A stretch of DNA of 64,000 nucleotides from positions 124,001 through 188,000 of the forward strand of contig NZ_KB897908.1 of the NCBI RefSeq assembly GCF_000377205.1, given 5' to 3'. The position numbers were made by a program, and so were the translations under genes. Below are positions 55,375-62,692 of the stretch, piece after piece. The notes beneath the pieces were generated by a model, which was given only the letters and a program-made list of their open reading frames with translations, had not been told where the DNA came from and searched no databases. How positions within the stretch are numbered: the first letter of the stretch is position 1; every line of letters begins with the position of its first letter. The stretch is from Thioalkalivibrio sp. ALJ3. GTDB taxonomy: Bacteria; Pseudomonadota; Gammaproteobacteria; Ectothiorhodospirales; Ectothiorhodospiraceae.

Positions 55375-56583
55375 TTAGGCCGTATCAAGTAGCTGGACAG
55401 CGGCGGCCTTCTGCTTGGGTGCCAGGTGGGCGTAGCGAAGGGTTTGCTTGATGTCGGAATGACCAAGGAGCTCGCGGACTGTATTAAGGTCTACCGCATG
55501 CATGACCAACTTTGAAGCGAATGTATGCCGTAAATCGTGGAACCGGATGTCTGGCAATCCGGCTCGATTCTTCAGGCGTTTCCACGACGACTTGAGGTCT
55601 TTCATAGGTTGTCCGTCGCTTCCGGGGAATACATACGGAGACGGCTTACCTCTTCCTGCCCACGAAGAGAACACTCGAGAAGCCTCCGCATTGAGCGGGA
55701 CGTGTCTGGTCATAGCGGACTTCGCATTTGCCCCATCGACCGTCAGGATGTTCCGGTCAAGGTCGACATTGTTCCATCGGAGCTGTAAGAGCTCGCCGCG
55801 CCGGAGTCCTGTATTCAACGCAAGGAGCACCAGGGGGGTGAGATGGTCTGGGGGGCGATTCGGAGAAATTTCGGTTTTCTCCGGCTTTCGCCGTTCCCGT
55901 CGCCATAGATTCATTGAGGATCTCTTCCGGCGGGCTAGCTCATCACGTTCTTCGAGAGCGAGCCGAAGGCGTTTCTCCTCGGCCTCACCCAGGTAACGCG
56001 GTTCACGGTTGTTGTCGGTGCGGAGGGCTTTCAGTGTCGGGATCGGGTAATGCTCTAGGTATTGCCACTCTTCAGCGCGTCGTAGAGCGGCTTTGAGGTC
56101 GTTGAGCTCACGGTTGATCGTGCTCGCTTTTTTGCCTTCCCGAAGTCGTTGCTCTCTGATTTTCTCGATGTCGTGAATCGAGATCGAGGAAAGCTGCCTG
56201 TCCCATAGCGTGCCGAAAACCGAACTCAATCGCTTGACGGTGGCCTGGCCGGTACGGTTGCGTGCCACGAGCCACGGTCCATATGTTTCTCGGATGAAGT
56301 GACCGAAAGTCATAACGTCCGATCGGAGTTTCTTGCTTCGTGGATCCTTCCCCAATGCGGCCTCGCTGAGGATCCGAGTGGCTTCCTCTCGTGCTTGAGC
56401 TGGTGTCAGGTGTGCTGAAGAGCCGATGGTGATCGCACGGCCGCGAGCATACTGCGCTCGATAGGAGTGACGGCCGTTAGGTCGAAAGCGCAGGATGAAT
56501 CCAGGCAGGTCGGTGTCATAGATATCGACTTCCGATTCAGAGGAGAAGGTATTAAGGAGGGACTTCGTGATCTTCTTTTTCAT
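55375..56583 (-). CDS. Tyrosine-family site-specific integrase
   Basis: A 402-residue phage-type integrase. Arm-binding N-terminus (LPGFILRFRPNGRHSYRAQYA), SAM-like core domain and catalytic domain: Arg261 (GLRRGE), Lys288, His349/Arg352 (HDLRHT), His375 (LGHSD), Tyr384 (RYAHL). It inserts the island into tRNA-Val; its ATG lies 155 bases from the right repeat. Two GGGGTGCA words sit just upstream and a matching pair sits at the left boundary. Confidence 0.93.
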   Translation of the reverse strand: MKKKITKSLLNTFSSESEVDIYDTDLPGFILRFRPNGRHSYRAQYARGRAITIGSSAHLTPAQAREEATRILSEAALGKDPRSKKLRSDVMTFGHFIRETYGPWLVARNRTGQATVKRLSSVFGTLWDRQLSSISIHDIEKIREQRLREGKKASTINRELNDLKAALRRAEEWQYLEHYPIPTLKALRTDNNREPRYLGEAEEKRLRLALEERDELARRKRSSMNLWRRERRKPEKTEISPNRPPDHLTPLVLLALNTGLRRGELLQLRWNNVDLDRNILTVDGANAKSAMTRHVPLNAEASRVFSSWAGRGKPSPYVFPGSDGQPMKDLKSSWKRLKNRAGLPDIRFHDLRHTFASKLVMHAVDLNTVRELLGHSDIKQTLRYAHLAPKQKAAAVQLLDTA

Positions 56584-56591
56584 GGTTGCTC

Positions 56592-56610
56592 GGGGTGCAA
56601 TAGGGGTGCA
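56592..56610 (-). repeat. Possible integrase arm site, right
   Basis: GGGGTGCAATAGGGGTGCA, one base different from the left pair at 33741-33759, nine bases upstream of the integrase start. Likely Int or Xis binding; also placed to control the int promoter. Confidence 0.5.
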
Positions 56611-56738
56611 GTGGAGTTATCCCTCAGTATACTCCATGAGCACGGAGGTACCCTGGAAAAAATGTTTAAGTATAATTAAAACAGCGAGATACAGTGTTCC
56701 GATGGGTTCGAGGGTGCCTTGGCGTGCGGATTCGGAAC

Positions 56739-56840
56739 GCCTTCACACGGCAGGGGTCACTAGTTCGAACCTAGTACCGCCCACCAGCATTATCAAAGGG
56801 TTAGGTCCATGCGGGCCTAACCCTTTTTTGTTGGGGGTGC
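56739..56840 (+). repeat. Right island boundary repeat (att)
   Basis: Copy of 33646-33747 (one mismatch). It contains the 3' half of tRNA-Val with CCA, but no 5' half precedes it, so it is a remnant, and a terminator (56798-56829). The last codons and stop of the sigma factor gene to the right lie in it on the minus strand. Confidence 0.92.
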
Positions 56841-58133
56841 GGCTGCGTGCGCGCGGTCAAGCAGCAGGCGTTTCTCCGCTTCATTTCCGGAATGCGCGGC
56901 AGCCCGCCGGAACGCCGCTGCCGCGGCCTCGCGTTCGCCGCAGCGCTCCAACAGATCCCCGCGTACGGCGTGCAGAGGCACGTAGCTGAATAGCGCCTGG
57001 GCATCAATGTCGGCGTCGAGCGCAGCCAGTACCTGCGCAGGGTCGTCGAACTGGGCGGCGGCCTGGGCCTGATGGATGCGTGCGGCTGGCGATCCCGTGG
57101 TCGCGAACAACGTTGCGTAGTGACCCGCGATCTGTGGCCAGTCGGTGTCGGAAAAGCTGGGCGCTGTCGCATGGCAGGCGGCGATGGCGGCTTGAAGGCG
57201 AAATGGGCTCGGCCCGGCGTTCTGATCTCGGGCGAGCCTGTTGGCGCGGGACAGGGCGATCAGGCCGCGGCGGATGCCGCCGCGATCCCACGCGCCGCGA
57301 TCCTGGTTCTTGAGCAGAACTGGGTTGCCTTGCGCATCCATGCGCGCGGCCAGGCGCGCACCATGCAGTTCGATCAGGCCGAGCAGTGCCTGGGTCTCGA
57401 TGTCCTCGGGGATGGCCTGTGCGAGCACGCGGGCCATACGCAGTGCCTCATGACAGAACTCGCCGTGCGTCCAGGCATCGCCCTGGCTGGCTACATGCCC
57501 CTCGGTGAACAGCCGGTAGATCACTTCGTGCACGGATCCCAGGCGTTCCCGGCATTCGGTCGCCGATGGCGTTTCGAACCGGACGTTGGCTTGGGCGAGT
57601 TTGCGTTTGCCGCGGACGATGCGCTGCGCGATGGTGGTCTCGGAGACCAGGAAGGCACGGGCGAGGGCGGTGTTGTCGAGCCCGGCGAGGGTGCGCAGGG
57701 CAAGTGCGCAGCGAGTGTCGGGGGAGAGGATTGGGTGGCAGGCGATGAACAGCAGGGCGAGCGTGTCGTGACGGACATCGTCGCTCCATTGGGGCGTCGA
57801 TGCCCCCAGGTGGCTGCATGCGATTTCACGGCCGTAATCGGCGACCAGGGCATCGCCCCGATGTTCGCGTCGCAGGTGGTCGACCGCGCGGTTGCGCGCC
57901 GTATGAAGCAGCCACGCGGTCGGGTTTTCCGGGATTCCCTGGGTGGGCCAGTGTCTGAGGGCGGCGATCAGGGCATCCTGTGCCACGTCCTCGGCGAGGG
58001 CGTAGTTGCCGCTCCAGCGCGCCAGGGATGCGACGATACGGCTCGCATCCAGACGCCAGATGGACTCGATGCGGCGCTGGGTATCCTGCTCCCCAGGTGC
58101 CGGATGTGCACCGGACTGGTCGCGGCCGCTCAC
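56817..58133 (-). CDS. ECF sigma factor with C-terminal extension (ECF42-like)
   Basis: A 438-residue protein. Region 2 (ALAEDVAQDALIAALRHWP ... NPTAWLLHTARNRAVDHLRR) and region 4 (GLDNTALARAFLVSETTIAQRI) of an ECF sigma are followed by about 250 residues of TPR-like extension ending PTKKG. Such proteins with YCII/DGPF neighbours make up the ECF42 group, whose extension is needed for activity. GTG 58133 overlaps the DUF1428 stop. The last six codons fall in the island repeat. Confidence 0.85.
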   Translation of the reverse strand: MSGRDQSGAHPAPGEQDTQRRIESIWRLDASRIVASLARWSGNYALAEDVAQDALIAALRHWPTQGIPENPTAWLLHTARNRAVDHLRREHRGDALVADYGREIACSHLGASTPQWSDDVRHDTLALLFIACHPILSPDTRCALALRTLAGLDNTALARAFLVSETTIAQRIVRGKRKLAQANVRFETPSATECRERLGSVHEVIYRLFTEGHVASQGDAWTHGEFCHEALRMARVLAQAIPEDIETQALLGLIELHGARLAARMDAQGNPVLLKNQDRGAWDRGGIRRGLIALSRANRLARDQNAGPSPFRLQAAIAACHATAPSFSDTDWPQIAGHYATLFATTGSPAARIHQAQAAAQFDDPAQVLAALDADIDAQALFSYVPLHAVRGDLLERCGEREAAAAAFRRAAAHSGNEAEKRLLLDRAHAAAPPTKKG

Positions 58134-58495
58134 CGTTCCACCAGTACCTCGAAGCCGCCCCAGAACATGCGCTGCAGGTCGAACGGTGGGTCTTGGTCCG
58201 GTGTTTTGTCCGGACAAGGCAGGCGAGGGTCCGCCATGACGTCGGCATTGACGCGATCCCGATGCTCGCGCGATTCGAAGCGGATCCACGAAAACACCAC
58301 CGTTTCGTTATCGCGGGCCTGGACGCTGCGCGGGAACGACGTCACCTCGCCCGGCGCGACGTCATCAGCCACGCACTCGATGACTTCCAGTGCGCCGTGC
58401 TCGCGCCAGATTTGTGCGGCGAGGTCCGCCTGCTGGCGGTAGTCCTCGATCCGGTCTCGTGGAATCGGTATTACATAGCCGTCAACGTAGTTCAT
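58130..58495 (-). CDS. DUF1428 protein
   Basis: A 121-residue protein: YVDGYVIPIPRDRIEDYR, AQIWREHGALEVIECVADD and FDLQRMFWGGFEVLV are DUF1428 family marks (dimeric alpha-beta barrel). Commonly placed with YCII proteins and ECF sigma factors. The enzyme role is unknown. It overlaps the sigma factor by four bases. Confidence 0.85.
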   Translation of the reverse strand: MNYVDGYVIPIPRDRIEDYRQQADLAAQIWREHGALEVIECVADDVAPGEVTSFPRSVQARDNETVVFSWIRFESREHRDRVNADVMADPRLPCPDKTPDQDPPFDLQRMFWGGFEVLVER

Positions 58496-58590
58496 GGTCT
58501 GGCTCCTTTGGAGAATCGGACGGGATAAGGGCGGGTACCCGAGCGAGCCGGGCCCCGGTCGTGCGGTAGGGGGCCGTTTTCTGGTCTGGG

Positions 58591-59508
58591 TTAGCGATCA
58601 TCGTATGCACCTTGCAGGGCAGCGAGATCGACTTTCTTCATCTTGAGGATGCACTGGGTGACCCGGCTGAGCTTGTCCGGATCGGGATCTTTCAGCATGT
58701 GGGACAGCTGTTCGGGGACGATATGCCAGGAGATCCCGTATGGGTCCTTGAGCCAGCCGCATTGCTCGGCCTCCGGGAAGGCCGACAGGGATTCCCAGCG
58801 CTGGTCGATCTCCTGCTGGTCGGCGCAGTTCACGACGAATGATATGGCATCGTTGAAGGCGAAATCGTGCTCCTGCGCGCTGTCCATAGCGGCGAACCAT
58901 TGGCCTTCCAACATGAAGTCGGTGAACATCACCGTTCCTTCGCGGTCGGGTTCCATGTCGCTGGGGTAGCGGACGAGCTGCCCGCGCTGCGAATGGCGAA
59001 ACTTCGACAGGTAGAAATCGGATGCCTCTTCCGCCTTGCCGCAGACATTTCCGACAAACAGTAGCGACGGAATGATCGGCGGGCGTTCTTCCCCTCGCGG
59101 ATCGGTCAGGATCAGCTGCCATGACAGCCCGAACCGGTCCTGAATCCAGCCGTAGCGCTCGCTGAATGGATAGCGGTCCAGTGGCATGAGTACCTGGCCG
59201 CCGTCGGCAAGCTTCGCCCAGATCTCGTCGATCCGTGCTCTGGCGTCGGGATCACGCGAGGGGTCGAAATTGACCATGAACGAGATCGACGGGTTGAATC
59301 GGGACATCGAGCCCGCGTTGATCGCCATGAACGCATGACCCCATAGAGCGAACGACACGACGTCGCAGTCGCCCCCCGGTGTATCATGTAGCGTGGTCAG
59401 GTGTGTGATGCTCGAGTCGGGAAAGATCGAGCAATAAGAGTCCGCCGCCTCCCGGGCCTCGTTGTCGAACATGAGGTGGGGAACAATGATTTGGGATAAA
59501 TGGCTCAT
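58591..59508 (-). CDS. Tandem VOC (PhnB-like) protein
   Basis: A 305-residue protein with two PhnB-type halves: LMFDNEAREAADSYCSIFPDS ... DRFGLSWQLI in the first and LLFVGNVCGKAEEASDFYLSKF ... WLKDPYGISWHIVPEQL in the second. Vicinal-oxygen-chelate proteins bind metal and small molecules; no substrate is predictable. The start overlaps the GNAT stop by four bases. Confidence 0.87.
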   Translation of the reverse strand: MSHLSQIIVPHLMFDNEAREAADSYCSIFPDSSITHLTTLHDTPGGDCDVVSFALWGHAFMAINAGSMSRFNPSISFMVNFDPSRDPDARARIDEIWAKLADGGQVLMPLDRYPFSERYGWIQDRFGLSWQLILTDPRGEERPPIIPSLLFVGNVCGKAEEASDFYLSKFRHSQRGQLVRYPSDMEPDREGTVMFTDFMLEGQWFAAMDSAQEHDFAFNDAISFVVNCADQQEIDQRWESLSAFPEAEQCGWLKDPYGISWHIVPEQLSHMLKDPDPDKLSRVTQCILKMKKVDLAALQGAYDDR

Positions 59509-60104
59509 GGCGTCTCGTCTCCTGTTTCGGAGCGCTTGATCGCGAAGGCCCCGGTGTGGGGAACCTCGGTGTTCCCCAAGTCGGTGCCGGAGTGCGATGG
59601 GGGTGCATTGCGCGGATTGTTCAGGGGCAAGTCGAAGTGGAGCACGTCCTCGCGCTGGCCCAGGCCGCTGTAGAGCGCTATGGCGGCATTGTCGGTTCGG
59701 TCGGCCTGGACAAATACCACCCAGGCACCCAGCTCGGCGGCGATGGCCTGGGTGTGGCGGATCAGGGCTGTGGCAATGCCGCGTCGGCGGAAGTCGTCGG
59801 CCACGGCGAGATCATAGATGTAGACCTCGCTGCGGGCCTGTTCGAGTTTGTCCAGGACATAAGCGACCAGCCCGCCGACGACGTGGCCTTCCGTTTCGGC
59901 GATCAGGGCGATGAACGTTTCTCTTGCCAGCAGGCGCTTGAGGTAGTCGTCGGAGGGACGCGCACCCGAGTAGGTGCCCGGCTCCCCAAACACGGCTGTA
60001 AACAGGTCGAGCAGGGCATGCGCGGCTGTCCGATCCGCCGGACCAAGGCGCCGGATCTTGAGCAAGGACCGCTCCTTCTGCGGGGGTGCTGGGTCAGCCG
60101 CCAT
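59505..60104 (-). CDS. GNAT acetyltransferase, AAC(3)-I-like
   Basis: A 199-residue GNAT enzyme. VFGEPGTYSGARPSDDYL, FIALIAETEGHVVGGLVAYVL, SEVYIYDLAVADDFRRRGIA (acetyl-CoA loop) and FVQADRTDNAAIALYSGLGQ match the AAC(3)-I aminoglycoside acetyltransferase group. About 40 residues follow the usual end (PSHSGTDLGNTEVPHTGAF), an extension not found in the short enzymes. Resistance is possible, not shown; chromosomal housekeeping relatives exist. Confidence 0.8.
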   Translation of the reverse strand: MAADPAPPQKERSLLKIRRLGPADRTAAHALLDLFTAVFGEPGTYSGARPSDDYLKRLLARETFIALIAETEGHVVGGLVAYVLDKLEQARSEVYIYDLAVADDFRRRGIATALIRHTQAIAAELGAWVVFVQADRTDNAAIALYSGLGQREDVLHFDLPLNNPRNAPPSHSGTDLGNTEVPHTGAFAIKRSETGDETP

Positions 60105-60549
60105 CGGGGATCTCGGGTTCGACCAGGTAGGCGAGCAGGGTCAGCGATTCCTGCCAGCCGAGGACACAGAGCTCCGGTGGTATTGCCTCCGGCAGACCTT
60201 CCTGAAGCATATCCAGTGCGGTGCCGCAGGAGACTGGATCCAGCGTTACGGTGAGCGTCATCTCGCCGCCGAGCGAGGGATCGTCGAAGCGGTCGCTGAC
60301 GACAATTCGACGGCCCGGCTCCAGTTCGCGGTACTCGCCACTAAACTCGTGATGAGTCCCCGTAGCAAAGTTGACGAAACTCATCCGGTAGCCGCCGCCT
60401 ACGCGAGCATCCATCTCGTGGACGCGTGCGGTAAAGCCGTACGGTGCATTCCATTTGGTAATAGCGTCGGGTTCCAAGAATGCGCGATAGACGCGCTCCG
60501 GCGGCGCGCGCAGGACGCGGTGCAGGTGAACATTGCGGTCAATGGACAT
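60094..60549 (-). CDS. SRPBCC (AHSA1-like) protein
   Basis: A 151-residue START-like protein: VLRAPPERVYRAFLEPDAITKWNAPYG, VGGGYRMSF and the helix end QEGLPEAIPPELCVLGWQESLTLLA mark the AHSA1 branch. These hydrophobic-pocket proteins often accompany ECF sigma/YCII operons. It overlaps the GNAT start. Confidence 0.87.
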   Translation of the reverse strand: MSIDRNVHLHRVLRAPPERVYRAFLEPDAITKWNAPYGFTARVHEMDARVGGGYRMSFVNFATGTHHEFSGEYRELEPGRRIVVSDRFDDPSLGGEMTLTVTLDPVSCGTALDMLQEGLPEAIPPELCVLGWQESLTLLAYLVEPEIPDGG

Positions 60550-60591
60550 GGCTGATGGCCTCCGATAGGTGGGAGAAGGGGCGTGATGCCG

Positions 60592-60948
60592 TCAGCGTTG
60601 GTGGCAGGGGGCGCATTCGCGTACCTCGACCGTTGCAAATCGCGCGGCGGGGCAGCGTGTGGCCCATTCCACCGCTTCTTCGCGGTCGGCGCAGTCGATC
60701 AGGAAGAATCCGCCGATCATCTCGCGTGACTCGATGAACGGGCCGTCGATGAAACGGGTTTTTCCTTCGTCGGATCGGATGCGGACGCCGTGGCGGTCGG
60801 GTCGCAGGGATTCGCTGGCAAGCAACTGGCCACGCGCGTCGAGTTCGGCGCCAAAAGCGAGCATTTCCGCGTAAAGCGCCTGCCCCTCGGCATCGCTGCG
60901 GGCATCGCGGTCGCCGTGATCTTCGAGGATGAGCAACAGAAAGTTCAT
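60592..60948 (-). CDS. YCII/DGPF-domain protein
   Basis: A 118-residue protein with FLLLILEDHGDRD, DGPFIESREMIGGFFLIDCAD and the C-terminal EVREC. The DGPF motif is the mark of the YCII-related family that is linked to ECF42 sigma factors; enzymes of this family may be peroxidase-like, but the role is unproven. Confidence 0.87.
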   Translation of the reverse strand: MNFLLLILEDHGDRDARSDAEGQALYAEMLAFGAELDARGQLLASESLRPDRHGVRIRSDEGKTRFIDGPFIESREMIGGFFLIDCADREEAVEWATRCPAARFATVEVRECAPCHQR

Positions 60949-60960
60949 CGTGGGTATCCC

Positions 60961-61344
60961 CTAACGCATTGAGTGGAGACCGAATCGATTGCCGTCCGGA
61001 TCGCGTGCGATGACGCAGAATCCGTAGTCGCCAATCGACTCCTTGGGGCTTTCGATCGAACCACCGGCGGTCGCGACGCGTTCCGCCTCGATCCCGCAGT
61101 CGTCGCAGCCGAAATAGACCATGCAGCCGCCGGAACCGACCGGGTTGTCGGGACCCTGTACCAGCGCGCCAGCACACCCCGGCCGGTCCTCCTCCATCGG
61201 AAACATCCAGATCTCCGTGCTGGGGGCGAATGCGCTGGTATCGGCTTGTGTGAGCGACATGTCCAGGACGGCTTCGTAGAACGCACGGGCACGGCCGATA
61301 TCCTCGGTGGGAATCTCGAACCAGACGACGGGATTGGCGGCCAT
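60961..61344 (-). CDS. VOC-family (glyoxalase-like) protein
   Basis: A 127-residue single-domain VOC protein: VVWFEIPTEDIGRARAFYEAVL, MVYFGCDDCGIEAERV and ARDPDGNRFGLHS. ATG 61344 is preferred, with AGAGGAGA upstream, over the frame to 61419. It is the first gene of the operon that ends in the sigma factor. Confidence 0.88.
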   Translation of the reverse strand: MAANPVVWFEIPTEDIGRARAFYEAVLDMSLTQADTSAFAPSTEIWMFPMEEDRPGCAGALVQGPDNPVGSGGCMVYFGCDDCGIEAERVATAGGSIESPKESIGDYGFCVIARDPDGNRFGLHSMR

Positions 61345-61518
61345 GGTGGTATCTCCTCTGGCGGGATCAAACAAACGGGCGCGGTTCAGCGGGCCCTTTG
61401 AACTGTAGACGAACGGCAATCGGGAAAATCGACATGGTTGGTGAAACTAGTCGAAAGGGTCTGGAGGGGGCTGCGATCGATCGGGACTGCGAGCGGCTGT
61501 ACGGCGGACGGATTACGA

Positions 61519-61584
61519 GGGGCCAGACGTGCGAAAGGGGCCACTTGGGCCCCTTTGCTTGAATCTGGCGGAGAGGGAGGGATT
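61519..61584 (-). repeat. Duplicated tRNA-Ser 3' end, distal copy
   Basis: 66 bases nearly identical to 61703-61768: a GGGGCCAGACGTGCGAAAGG start, a hairpin (GGGGCC ... GGCCCC), then CTGGCGGAGAGGGAGGGATT, the 3' end of the tRNA-Ser gene on the minus strand. No 5' tRNA portion follows, so it is a fragment. Confidence 0.8.
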
Positions 61585-61702
61585 ACTCGGCGCGGCGCGC
61601 CTCGCCCTGCGGGCCGTCGCCTGCGGCGACGTTCGGGTGCCGCTGCGCGTCACTCGTCGAACCACCATTCTCTATTCCTCGGGTTCGAATCCCGATACCT
61701 CA

Positions 61703-61839
<137 letters not shown>

Positions 61840-61917
61840 GAATTGGATCACCGCGCGGGGTCGAGCCGCGACGGCGGAGCGAATCCTAGCAGATTCGGAG
61901 GCCGCAGCGGTAGCGCG

Positions 61918-62562
61918 TCAGGGCATCAGGCGGGTGACCTTCCAGCCATCGTCCGTCCGGTGGTACTGGAAGCGGTCGTGCAGGCGGCCCGCCCGGCCCT
62001 GCCAGAATTCGAACAGTTCGGGTTGCAGGCGGTAGCCGATCCAGGCGGGGTCCCGCGGGATCGCGCCTTCCGGGTATTGCTTCTCCAGTGCGTGAACGCG
62101 GGCCTCGAGTTCGGCGCGCGTGCCGATGGGCTGGCTCTGGATCGACGCGGCTGCGGCCAGCTGGCTGGCGCGCGGGCGCTGGGCGAAGTAGTCATCCGCG
62201 GCCTCGGCGGGCAGGGCGGTTACGCTGCCTTCGACGCGAATCTGGCGCTCGGTCTCGGGCCAGTAGAACAGGAGTGCGGCGCGCGGGTTCTCGGTGAGGT
62301 CCTGGCCCTTGCGGCTGCGGGAGTCGGTGTACCAGCAGAGGTCATCGCCTTCCACGTGTTTGAGCAGAACGGTTCGCGCGGACGGCTGGCCGTCGGCGTC
62401 GGCGGTGGCGAGGATCATCGCGGTGGGGTCCGGGTTTCCGGCTTCGTGCGCGTCTTTCAGCCAGCGGTCGAGCAGGGTCAGCGGATTGTCGAGCAGGTCG
62501 CGGCGGTGGAGTTCGCCCTGGGTGTAGTCGCGGCGGGTGTGGCGGTGGTCGGTGGGGCTCAT
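61918..62562 (-). CDS. pdxH: Pyridoxamine 5'-phosphate oxidase
   Basis: A 214-residue FMN enzyme that makes pyridoxal 5'-phosphate. AMILATADADGQPSARTVLLKHV and RSRKGQDLTENPRAALLFYW hold FMN contacts, SQLAAAASIQSQPI and WIGYRLQPELFEFWQGRAGRLHDR form the family end, and the C-terminal RLMP is the PdxH terminus. Length is normal (E. coli 218). Confidence 0.95.
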   Translation of the reverse strand: MSPTDHRHTRRDYTQGELHRRDLLDNPLTLLDRWLKDAHEAGNPDPTAMILATADADGQPSARTVLLKHVEGDDLCWYTDSRSRKGQDLTENPRAALLFYWPETERQIRVEGSVTALPAEAADDYFAQRPRASQLAAAASIQSQPIGTRAELEARVHALEKQYPEGAIPRDPAWIGYRLQPELFEFWQGRAGRLHDRFQYHRTDDGWKVTRLMP

Positions 62563-62692
62563 CGGGTCTCCCGGTGGCGTTTACAACCATGATAATGGCA
62601 GCTGTCTCGGACGGCACGGGAAATTTGCAGTGCCTTTTTTGTCACAGGGACATTGCACATTCCCGTGTGTACCTAACAGCAAGGAGCGGAAG

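Larger units (their letters stand above)
33646..56840. mobile_element. Integrative genomic island in tRNA-Val, about 23 kb
   Basis: Bounded by 102-base direct repeats at 33646-33747 and 56739-56840, with a tyrosine integrase (55375-56583) beside the right boundary. Cargo: DUF3987 protein, excisionase-like HTH, type I restriction-modification with an embedded three-gene cassette, attC cassette run, Avs-like STAND NTPase, replication-relaxation-like gene. No relaxase or conjugation genes are seen, so it may need help to transfer. The right-flank sigma factor gene keeps its last codons because the repeat supplies them. Confidence 0.9.

Noticed and set aside
57072-58442. 456-residue + strand frame opposite the sigma factor
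   Set aside because: Antisense shadow; the minus-strand frame has clear sigma region 2 and 4 motifs.
61680-61694. T-arm-like CGGGTTCGAATCCCG suggesting another tRNA
   Set aside because: No matching acceptor, D-arm or anticodon arm precedes it; at best a scrap of a tRNA gene.
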